A DNA stretch of 12,089 bases, taken from assembly GCA_002313895.1 (NCBI GenBank), contig DCAW01000120.1, forward strand, positions 1 through 12,089, given 5' to 3'. Both the position numbers and the translations under genes were made by a program. The DNA comes from Dehalococcoidia bacterium UBA1123. Lineage in GTDB: Bacteria; Chloroflexota; Dehalococcoidia; Lucifugimonadales; UBA1123. The notes under the pieces were generated by a model. The model made no database searches, had not been told where the DNA came from, and was given only the letters and a program-made list of their open reading frames with translations. Shown here piece by piece: positions 6,431-12,089 of the stretch; position 1 is the first letter of the stretch, and each line of letters begins with the position of its first letter.

Positions 6431-7267
6431 TCACAGCGACCGCAGCGTGTAGGTTGGCCTCATCGACTCAGGCGCCCAGGACAGGTCGAGCGCCGCGATT
6501 CCCGTGCCCACCAGAACCGAGTCCAGGCCGAAGTCATTTGCTCCTTTTATGTCGGTTTCCAATTGGTCTCCAATCATCACCATATCGCGAGTCCCAGAGC
6601 GTCGCAAGGCTTCGGCGAAGATCGCTTCGTGGGGCTTGCCTAAGCGGATGAAATGCAGGTCATCTCGCTCTGGATATCGGAGCTTCAGAGCCGACTCCAA
6701 CAGCATAGCAATGCTGGCGCTGGCGAAACCGAAACCGTCGCCGTCGGGATAGATGAGGTCCGGGTTGGGAAGTATTAGACGGACGTTCTCGCCTTTGTCG
6801 GTCTTGCGGAACAGGTCGGTCATCACCTGATCCATCGTCTCCAAAAATGGGAACCCTGACTGGTCTCCGATGACCACCGCGTCGAAATCCGCTCCGATTG
6901 GCACGACTTCGCCGCCTGCAATCTGTACGTAACGGACGCTGTCCTCCGGCCCGAGAATTACGCACCGCAATCCCTGAAGATGCTCGTCGGCGAAATACCG
7001 ACTTAGCAGGCCCCCGGAGGTGATAATCTGCTCCGGTTTGATGTTCAGGGCGAGCTTGGCGTAATTCTCAGACCTGGACTCCGGCAGGGCCGAGGCGTCG
7101 TTCGTAAGCACGAAGTACGTTTTGGCGATCGCGTTCAGGTTGGCGATAAGCTCCACGGCTCCGGGCAGCACGGCGTTGGAGCTTGCCAGCACTCCGAACG
7201 AATCGAAGAGAATCACCGGATAGCGGGCGATAAGTTCTTGCATCGTGGTGTCTTTGATCGGCGTCAT
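6431..7267 (-). CDS. NagD-like HAD-superfamily protein with altered motif I (278 aa)
   Basis: This is a class IIA (NagD/sugar-phosphatase-like) haloacid dehalogenase-superfamily protein, cytoplasmic. Motif I reads ILFDSFGVL. The nucleophile Asp22 is kept, but the second Asp, the usual general acid, is replaced by Phe24. Motif II is FVLTND (Thr55), motif III is Lys211 in LGKPHEAIF, and motif IV is GDQLETDIKGA (Asp234, Asp239). NPDLIYP at 168-174 and the C2-type cap between motifs II and III fit NagD. Related class IIA proteins with an aromatic residue at the same place (DxWGV) exist, as I recall, so this may mark a subfamily rather than a dead enzyme. The ATG at 7267 has AGGAAG two bases upstream, which is close spacing; an ATG at residue 9 has no site. 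It is the last gene of the minus-strand catabolic cluster, 42 bases after the SDR. Confidence 0.85.
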   Translation of the reverse strand: MTPIKDTTMQELIARYPVILFDSFGVLASSNAVLPGAVELIANLNAIAKTYFVLTNDASALPESRSENYAKLALNIKPEQIITSGGLLSRYFADEHLQGLRCVILGPEDSVRYVQIAGGEVVPIGADFDAVVIGDQSGFPFLETMDQVMTDLFRKTDKGENVRLILPNPDLIYPDGDGFGFASASIAMLLESALKLRYPERDDLHFIRLGKPHEAIFAEALRRSGTRDMVMIGDQLETDIKGANDFGLDSVLVGTGIAALDLSWAPESMRPTYTLRSL

Positions 7268-7309
7268 AACTTCCTGTCGGTTTGAAAGCTCATTGCTGAC
7301 GTCTGACAG

Positions 7310-8062
7310 CTACTGAGCGGTGTAGCCGCCGTCAACCACAATCTCGGAGCCAGTCACGTAGGACGCCTCGTCTGAGGCGAGGAACAGCACGGCGTTGGCG
7401 ACCTCTTCGGGTTCGCCGTACCTGCCCAAAGGCGTCCGGTCAAGAGTCAGCGCGACTCGTTCGGGATCGGCCCTGCCTTCTGCGGTCATGGGCGTCGCAA
7501 TTGGGCCCGGATGTATGGAGTTGACCCTGATGTTCTCTTTCGCGTACTGAACAGCGGCGGCTTTCGTGAATATCCGAACCGCGCCCTTAGAGGCGTTGTA
7601 TCCGGCGTTCACGTAGTCCTGACCGACAATGCCGCTGATGGATGATATGTTGACTATCGAGCCGCCGCCCGCCTCTTTCATGTGAGGTATAGCGGTCTTT
7701 GTGCCCAAGAACACGCCTTTGGCGTTCACGTCCATCACTTTGTCCCACAACTCGACAGTCATGTCCTCGATGGTTGACTGCACGATGATGCCTGCGTTAT
7801 TAACGAGAATATCCAATTTGCCGAAGCGTTCGATCGCCGTGTTGACAGCATTTTCCCATTCGTCCTGGCTGGTAACATCCAACTTGACGAACACCGCGTC
7901 GCCGCCGACTTCGTTGATTTCGGCCTCGGTCTGTCGGCCTTCGTCTTCCAGAACGTCACAAATGATGACTTTTGCGCCCTCGCGAGCGAACAATTTGGCC
8001 TCTGCCGCGCCCATCCCTCGCGCCCCGCCGCTGATAATCGCCACTTTGCCTTCGAGTCTCAT
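7310..8062 (-). CDS. SDR-family oxidoreductase, probably NAD-preferring (250 aa)
   Basis: This is a classical SDR of standard length. The cofactor motif is GGARGMG at residues 12-18. Asp36 (IICDV) at the end of the second strand favours NAD(H), unlike the other SDR in the window. NNAG is at 88-91, Ser141 lies in NISSIS, and the active-site pair is Tyr155/Lys159 (GYNASKGA). HPGPIATPM (184-192) and SEIVVDGGYTAQ at the end are typical of the cyclopentanol/hydroxysteroid/glucose-1-dehydrogenase-like branch. A strong GGAGG seven bases before the ATG lies inside the last codons of the upstream dehydrogenase gene, only 3 bases away, so translational coupling is likely. Within the cluster it could oxidise or reduce the product of the threonine-dehydrogenase-like enzyme or of the aldolase; that is inference. 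Confidence 0.92.
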   Translation of the reverse strand: MRLEGKVAIISGGARGMGAAEAKLFAREGAKVIICDVLEDEGRQTEAEINEVGGDAVFVKLDVTSQDEWENAVNTAIERFGKLDILVNNAGIIVQSTIEDMTVELWDKVMDVNAKGVFLGTKTAIPHMKEAGGGSIVNISSISGIVGQDYVNAGYNASKGAVRIFTKAAAVQYAKENIRVNSIHPGPIATPMTAEGRADPERVALTLDRTPLGRYGEPEEVANAVLFLASDEASYVTGSEIVVDGGYTAQ

Positions 8063-8065
8063 TTC

Positions 8066-9028
8066 TCAGCCTCCGTCACTAAGCTTGATCTTCAGGTTTT
8101 TTAGCATATCGTCGCTCATAGAATCCAGGTCGTATGAGGGGGTCCAACCCCACTCCTCTCGCGCTGCTGTGTCGTCCAAAGAGTCCGGCCACGAGTCGGC
8201 GATGGCCTGTCGCATGGGGTCGATCTTGTAGTCCATCTCGAATCCCTCGACTCTGGCAGCCACTGCCTCGGCAATCTCCGATGGAGTGAAACTGACCGCT
8301 CCGACATTGAAGTCGGCGTGATGTTTGAGGCCCGAACCGTCAGCCTGCGCCAGATCGATTATGGACTTGATGCAGTCAGGCATATACATCATGGGCAGGC
8401 GCGTGTGCGGTCCCAGGTAGCAGGTGTACTTTTTCTCTCGAATGGCCCCATAGAAGATGGCAACGGCGTAGTCTGTGGTGCCTGCCGTCGGTTCGGTCTT
8501 CCAGCTTATGATTCCCGGCAGGCGCAGGCCGCGAACGTCGAGTCCCAGCTTCTCATGATAGTAGTTGCCAAGATGCTCGCCAAACACCTTGGATATGCCA
8601 TAAAGAGTGTTGGGACGCTGAATGGTCTCGTTCGGCGTGTTCTCCTGGGGGGTGTCCGGGCCAAAAGCGGCGATGGAACTTGGGATGATAACTTGCCCGA
8701 CGTTATGAGAGACTGCCGCCTCCAGAATGTTGTACGTTCCGTTGATGTTAACCGCGTAGGCAATCTGGCGGTTCGATTCAGCAAGCGCGGACAGGATGCT
8801 GCTCATGTGATAGATGGTTTCGATACCGAGTTCGCCCACGGCCTTCATTACTTCGGCAGCGCTGGTCACATCCAGCTTGATGGACGGGCCGGACTCCTGA
8901 ACGTCGGCAGGCAGGGCCGTCCTGTGTCCGGCCGCGATGACATTCTCGCCACCGTGCCGCTCTCGGAGGGCTGGGACCAACTCCGAGCCTATCTGCCCAG
9001 CCGCGCCGGTCACAAGTATCTTTTTCAT
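8066..9028 (-). CDS. L-threonine 3-dehydrogenase-like, epimerase-type (320 aa)
   Basis: This is an extended-SDR protein that closely resembles the NAD-epimerase-type L-threonine 3-dehydrogenases (animal and Flavobacterium type), which oxidise L-threonine to 2-amino-3-oxobutyrate with NAD. From the ATG at 9028, TGAAGQIG is at residues 7-14, Ser117/Ser118 are in PSSIAAFGPDTP, and Tyr143/Lys147 are in LYGISKVFGE. The family blocks LPGIISWKTEP (170-180), TTDYAVAIF (184-192), LGPHTRLPMMYMPDC (205-219) and ADSWPDSLDD (277-286) are all present, as is the closing EEWGW. The ATG at 9028 is chosen because GAGGA lies seven bases upstream; an in-frame TTG at 9064 would add 12 non-conserved residues. It is followed at 3 bases by an SDR rather than by a 2-amino-3-ketobutyrate ligase gene, which is unusual for a threonine-to-glycine route. 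The product may instead break down to aminoacetone. Confidence 0.9.
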   Translation of the reverse strand: MKKILVTGAAGQIGSELVPALRERHGGENVIAAGHRTALPADVQESGPSIKLDVTSAAEVMKAVGELGIETIYHMSSILSALAESNRQIAYAVNINGTYNILEAAVSHNVGQVIIPSSIAAFGPDTPQENTPNETIQRPNTLYGISKVFGEHLGNYYHEKLGLDVRGLRLPGIISWKTEPTAGTTDYAVAIFYGAIREKKYTCYLGPHTRLPMMYMPDCIKSIIDLAQADGSGLKHHADFNVGAVSFTPSEIAEAVAARVEGFEMDYKIDPMRQAIADSWPDSLDDTAAREEWGWTPSYDLDSMSDDMLKNLKIKLSDGG

Positions 9029-9048
9029 TTGGGGTTCCTCTGGGGATC

Positions 9049-9073
9049 GGTTGTCAGGGATCAAGTGTCAGGA
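9049..9073 (+). repeat. copy 2 of a short dispersed intergenic repeat
   Basis: GGTTGTCAGG at 9049-9058 repeats 5510-5519 exactly, and TCAAGTGTCAGGA at 9061-9073 matches TCAGGTGTCGGA at copy 1 apart from two differences. It sits just upstream of the dehydrogenase start and touches the hairpin-rich spacer on its right. Confidence 0.4.
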
Positions 9074-9074
9074 C

Positions 9075-9171
9075 TTGTCATTCTGAATCCGCAGATGACG
9101 AATCTCGTCGTCTGTGACATAAGAGTCGCACTGGACTCGGCCAGATGCTTCACTTCGGCTCGGCATCGTGA
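9075..9171. repeat. imperfect palindromic intergenic repeat with two hairpins
   Basis: The spacer between the dehydrogenase and oxidase genes contains a 10-base stem with one G-T pair and a 3-base loop (9092-9101 with 9105-9114), and a second hairpin, GATGC/GCATC (9144-9148 with 9163-9167). The ends (TTGTCATTCTGA on the left, TCGGCATCGTGA on the right) are imperfect inverted repeats of each other. From memory, the left end resembles the common CATTCTGAG-type dispersed repeats of many bacterial genomes. No T run follows on the minus strand, so a terminator is unlikely. Confidence 0.45.
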
Positions 9172-9180
9172 ACCGCGTGG

Positions 9181-10374
9181 TCACTCCTCCACGCGTTGTC
9201 CGCTGAGTTGGAAATCCGCCTGGGTCATATCTGCGAATCTATCTGGCAGGAACGGGTTCATATCGAAATCGACGTCAGGCTGTCCCTGGAGGATCCAATT
9301 GGATATGATGCGTCCGGTTATCGGCCCCAGATGGATGCCTTTAGTCGTGTGGCCCGTCGCCAACATTATCCCATCCCAGCCAGGGACCGGCCCGAGTATC
9401 GGCAATCTATCAGGACTCAGTGGACGGGAGCCTGCAAGTTGCTGCACCAGTTCCGCATCCTGCAAAGCCGGAAACACATCGATGGCTCTCTGAAGCAGTT
9501 CCAGCTTCGCTGCCTCGGTAGGGCGGACGTGGGACTCTCTGGTCGCGAACATGGCCGTTTGGTCGTAATCTCGCCCTCCGGTGCTTCCTACGCTCAACAG
9601 GCCGTCCAGACGGCTGATCATGTGTCCCCTCATCGGAGAGCTTATCAGGACAGGCAACGGCGGCCCGTCGTATCGAAGCATCAACCTCTCGCCCTTCAGA
9701 GGCCGCACTGGCACCGGAAAACCCAGCCAATCTCCGAACACCGAACTCCATTCTCCGGTCGCCACGACGACCATGTCAGCAGATATGTCGCCTCCGGTTG
9801 TTTGCACTCCATTGACTCGGTTGTTGTGAGTCAACAGGCCCACAACCTCCCGAAGGGCTATCTCTGCGCCGTGACGTTCCGCGCCCTGCGCCAGGGCGAG
9901 GTTGAGGCGGTAGCTATCCAATTGCGCGGATTCATCTTCATTTGCCGCCCCTCGAATGTCAGGCGACAAACGCGGTTCGATGCGTCTAACCTCATCGCCG
10001 TCGATCCATCTGATACGCGCCGACTGCTGCTGCCACTCCATCATCGCTTTGATGAGGACTACTTCGTCCTCGTCAAGCGCGAGTCTCAGAGATGCGCGAC
10101 GTTGGTAGAGCAGATTTGCGCCGGTCTCTGACTCCAAACTAGGAACCAGGTCGATGAACTGACGGTACCCTGCAAGCGCAAGCTCGAAGGACGCGCCGGG
10201 CGAGAACTCCGCGCCCAGGATGCTGAGGGAGCCTGTGGCGTGGGCGGACGCTCCGCTGCCTATGGCCTCACGCTCCACCAACGCGACTTTCGCGCCGCTG
10301 GAGGCGAGATAGTAGGCGACAGAGCATCCGACCACGCCGGCTCCGACGACAATTACGTCTGCCGTTTGATTCAT
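9181..10374 (-). CDS. FAD-dependent oxidoreductase, DAO family (397 aa)
   Basis: This is a D-amino-acid-oxidase/glycine-oxidase-type flavoenzyme that would oxidise an amine or amino acid, reducing FAD. The dinucleotide-binding motif GAGVVG is at residues 11-16 with the ribose-binding Glu34 (LVERE). The second FAD segment, VVVATGEWS, is at 202-210. The C-terminal pattern RPLSPDRLPILGP (317-329) and LATGHTTKGIHLGPITGRI (338-356) matches ThiO/DadA-like enzymes. The length is typical. There is no covalent-flavin motif or signal peptide that I can identify. The ATG at 10374 follows the aldolase gene by 25 bases; its ribosome site is weak, which suggests coupling to the upstream gene. Next to a threonine-dehydrogenase-like enzyme it points to amino-acid or secondary-amine catabolism, but ThiO, sarcosine-oxidase-like and DadA-like roles cannot be separated here. 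Confidence 0.9.
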   Translation of the reverse strand: MNQTADVIVVGAGVVGCSVAYYLASSGAKVALVEREAIGSGASAHATGSLSILGAEFSPGASFELALAGYRQFIDLVPSLESETGANLLYQRRASLRLALDEDEVVLIKAMMEWQQQSARIRWIDGDEVRRIEPRLSPDIRGAANEDESAQLDSYRLNLALAQGAERHGAEIALREVVGLLTHNNRVNGVQTTGGDISADMVVVATGEWSSVFGDWLGFPVPVRPLKGERLMLRYDGPPLPVLISSPMRGHMISRLDGLLSVGSTGGRDYDQTAMFATRESHVRPTEAAKLELLQRAIDVFPALQDAELVQQLAGSRPLSPDRLPILGPVPGWDGIMLATGHTTKGIHLGPITGRIISNWILQGQPDVDFDMNPFLPDRFADMTQADFQLSGQRVEE

Positions 10375-10399
10375 TGCGCTGTTACTCGAACCGTGACGG

Positions 10400-11188
10400 C
10401 TATTCGCCTTCCAAAGCTCTGAGTATCTTCTCGCCCTCTGTGCGCCAGAATGAGTAGAGAATGGAAATATCTGTGCCTACCGAGAAGTGCCTAACGCCCC
10501 AGTCCAGATATTTTTTAGTTTCGTCAGCCGATCCAATTTCTGCCCTCGCAGGCACGCCCATCTTGATGGAAGTCTTGAAAGTCTTCTCTTGTGCCGCGAC
10601 CACCTCAGGATGCGTCATCTCGCGTGGACGGCCAATGTTCACTGAGAAATCGGCTCCGCCCCACTGCACCATCTCGACTGCCGGATGCTCCAAGATTTCT
10701 TCAAGATTATCGACTGCGCCCTTCTTCTCGATCATGAAAGCCAGCACCGTGCCTGCCACAGACTCGACGTACTCCGGCGACCCGCCGTAGCCCATGAAAG
10801 AGTTGCGGCGGGTAGCGACGCCGTAGAGTCCGCCGTGATCGGGGTGATCAGGTCGCGCGGCCTGGATGCACTCAAGCACCTCGTCCATGCTTCGAACATC
10901 GGTGAACAGCACGCTTTCAAAACCGGCCCCGATGCCTCGCTGTGCCAGGAATGGCATGAGGCTCTGGTCGATTTTGATCATGCTGCCCATATTGTGAAGC
11001 TCGGCGGCCCGACACAAGTTGTCCAGGTCGTGCAGATCTGAAGGGCCGTACTCGGCCACGAACTCAACATAGTCGTACATTCCGGTGTGGCCGAGGGCTT
11101 CTACCTCAGAGGGCCATACGCTGTGGATATGAGTACTGAGGGTGGGTTCTCCGGCTTCCAGTTTCTGTCGAATCAGGTTGGTTCTCAT
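10400..11188 (-). CDS. HpcH/HpaI aldolase-family protein with altered active site (262 aa)
   Basis: This is a TIM-barrel protein of the HpcH/HpaI class II pyruvate-aldolase family (members cleave 4-hydroxy-2-oxo acids such as 2-dehydro-3-deoxyglucarate). The metal ligands appear kept: Glu154 in FMIEKKGAV and Asp180 in GGADFS. The loop around VENLDEI in relatives reads VDNLEEI here. The catalytic positions do not match by motif alignment. The usual D-x-E-H-G segment reads VAEYGPSD, so the His is Tyr47 and the Asp is Val44, and the substrate-binding Arg of the VRVP strand is Lys72 (MIKIDQ). The fold and length are normal and the frame is open, so this looks like a divergent subfamily rather than a pseudogene. 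GGAGG lies ten bases before the ATG at 11188. It is the first gene of the five-gene minus-strand cluster. Confidence 0.85.
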   Translation of the reverse strand: MRTNLIRQKLEAGEPTLSTHIHSVWPSEVEALGHTGMYDYVEFVAEYGPSDLHDLDNLCRAAELHNMGSMIKIDQSLMPFLAQRGIGAGFESVLFTDVRSMDEVLECIQAARPDHPDHGGLYGVATRRNSFMGYGGSPEYVESVAGTVLAFMIEKKGAVDNLEEILEHPAVEMVQWGGADFSVNIGRPREMTHPEVVAAQEKTFKTSIKMGVPARAEIGSADETKKYLDWGVRHFSVGTDISILYSFWRTEGEKILRALEGE

Positions 11189-11339
11189 TGCTCTGTCGCC
11201 TCCGTGATTTAGTTGCCGCTTAGGGTATCAGATATGCATGGAGATGAGTTGATCAAGAACATATGGATTCTGCGCCACATCACATATCTTAAATTTCAAC
11301 GCAGGCGCCTGAGCGTGCGCGACGACGAGAAGGCCGAAA
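11189..11339. other. spacer upstream of the catabolic cluster
   Basis: These 151 bases hold no credible gene. The minus strand carries the GGAGG ribosome site of the aldolase. A weak stem around CAGGCGCCTG (11303-11312) lies just past the stop of the right-hand hydrolase and is followed by TTGAAATTT, a possible poor terminator. TTGATCAA near 11249-11256 is an 8-base palindrome. A promoter for the cluster is expected here, but no hexamer pair matched well. Confidence 0.4.
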
Positions 11340-12089
11340 TTACGAACCGTCGAAAAACCTTTTGAAAATCTCAAGAAATTTGTCTGTCTGGCGATTGTGG
11401 GGCTCGTGACCTGACCCAGGCATTTTCACGAAGGTGCAGTCTCTCAGTAGAGACTGCATTCGCTGGGCTTCAGAGTCGTTTAGCAGGCCGCCTCTTTCAG
11501 GGTCGCCTTGTATCATCAAAACGGGAGCCGATATTCGAGGCAGCAAGTCTTCGGTATCGTAGCCGTCCGTGTGATGTCCCTCGACAATTAGCGAAAGAAC
11601 GTCAGGATCGAGAATCGACAGGCATTCGGCCTTCTCCCTGATCAGCGACTCCGGCCAGTTGGGCCTGAGGCGTGTCAGTTCGCTCGTTATGTCCCGCGCT
11701 GAACCTTGAGTCGAAATCGCGGCCTGAAACGCTAGTAGGCTTGGGTACACCGCGAACTCTTTTATCCGAGTGCCATTGTGCGAATACAGGGGTTCTTCCA
11801 GCACTGCCGCCCGAACCGTATCGGGAGCCTCTGCGGCTATCCACAGAGACGAATCAGCGCCCATGGAGTGCCCCAACAGAGTTGCAGGCTCGCCGACGTG
11901 GTTTCTGAGAAAGGAAACGATGTCGGACGCATATTGTGGAATTCGGTATGCTCCCGGAACCCTGCCCGATTTACCGTGACCCCGGAAATCCAGCGCATAA
12001 ATGTGCCATTCCTCACTCAACGCGGGAATAACCGACTCGAATGCAGCCCACCGATCGGTGCCGCCGTGGAGCAATACCAGCGGAGGCCC
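11340..12089 (-). CDS. alpha/beta hydrolase, N-terminus beyond the window edge (249 codons visible)
   Basis: This is an alpha/beta-fold hydrolase, cytoplasmic as far as can be seen. The frame is open to the right edge and reads GPPLVLLHGG there, so the TTG at 12074 is an internal leucine and the true start lies outside; probably only some 20-30 residues are missing. The oxyanion motif LHGG is at the start, DFRGHGKSG follows, and the nucleophile elbow GHSMG places Ser75 (counting from the edge). The acid is Asp196 in LMIQGDPERGG and the base His228 in GSGHEPHN. The cap region around residues 100-165 is long and charged. It lies upstream of the catabolic cluster on the same strand, with a 151-base gap, so it may or may not be co-transcribed. 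It is a different subfamily from the hydrolase at the left end. Confidence 0.88.
   Translation of the reverse strand, partial: GPPLVLLHGGTDRWAAFESVIPALSEEWHIYALDFRGHGKSGRVPGAYRIPQYASDIVSFLRNHVGEPATLLGHSMGADSSLWIAAEAPDTVRAAVLEEPLYSHNGTRIKEFAVYPSLLAFQAAISTQGSARDITSELTRLRPNWPESLIREKAECLSILDPDVLSLIVEGHHTDGYDTEDLLPRISAPVLMIQGDPERGGLLNDSEAQRMQSLLRDCTFVKMPGSGHEPHNRQTDKFLEIFKRFFDGS

Noticed and set aside
7701..8231. 176-codon plus-strand frame opposite the minus-strand SDR
   Set aside because: It is Ser/Pro-rich low-complexity sequence typical of an antisense frame; the opposite strand is a clear SDR.
9029..9064. Upstream TTG start for the threonine-dehydrogenase-like gene
   Set aside because: The added 12 residues are not family-like, and the ATG at 9028 has a good GAGGA site.
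8318..9493. Long plus-strand open frame opposite the dehydrogenase and oxidase genes
   Set aside because: It spans two genes and a spacer on the other strand, has no recognisable motif or ribosome site, and its length follows from codon bias of the opposite-strand genes.
9196..10131. 311-codon plus-strand frame opposite the FAD oxidase
   Set aside because: Its composition is that of an antisense shadow (rich in Arg, His and Gln) and no domain is recognisable.
1..12089. CRISPR array, tRNA/rRNA genes, insertion sequence or prophage
   Set aside because: I saw no regularly spaced repeats, no tRNA-like cloverleaf and no transposase, integrase or phage structural motif.

Overview
The window looks like chromosomal DNA from a free-living bacterium of moderately high GC, most consistent with an uncultured Chloroflexota (Dehalococcoidia/SAR202-like). 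That placement is an inference. It rests on the gene mix (Clp ATPase, PHP hydrolase, isolated oligopeptide-transport ATPase, many SDR/DAO/aldolase-type catabolic enzymes) and was not tested by any search. I see no tRNA, rRNA, CRISPR array, transposase, integrase or phage gene. All eleven coding regions are intact, except that the last one runs off the right edge.

Layout. (1) 92-925, minus: an alpha/beta hydrolase with a complete catalytic triad. (2) 926-1142: a non-coding gap with a strong intrinsic terminator for the next gene and a nested inverted-repeat structure. (3) 1143-3590, minus: a two-domain Clp ATPase with a ClpB-like body but ClpC-type features (short UVR-like middle region, VGF loop). 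Its start, ribosome site, sigma70-type promoter and a HAIR-like (HspR-type) operator can all be placed. (4) 3778-4440, plus: a PHP-domain metal-dependent hydrolase, divergent from the Clp gene. (5) 4527-5510, plus: an OppD/DppD-like ABC ATPase with no permease or binding protein beside it. (6) 5579-6385, plus: an SDR oxidoreductase. (7) A convergent junction near 6390-6430.

(8) 11188 down to 6431, minus: a five-gene catabolic cluster. In transcription order it holds a divergent HpcH/HpaI-type aldolase, a FAD-dependent DAO-family oxidase, an epimerase-type L-threonine 3-dehydrogenase-like enzyme, a second SDR, and a NagD-like HAD protein with an altered nucleophile motif. The dehydrogenase and SDR are 3 bp apart and probably translationally coupled. 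The others are 25-152 bp apart, with a repeat-bearing spacer before the dehydrogenase. Together they suggest oxidation of an amino acid or hydroxy/keto acid, but the substrate cannot be read from the sequence. (9) 11340-12089, minus: a second alpha/beta hydrolase, cut by the window edge.

The window is mostly ordinary housekeeping and catabolic content; I found no clear new system. The points most worth a second look are the HAIR-like operator on the Clp promoter, the mixed ClpB/ClpC character of that protein, the loss of the usual catalytic His/Arg in the aldolase homologue, the Asp-to-Phe change in the HAD motif, the orphan ABC ATPase, and the repeat-like intergenic sequences.
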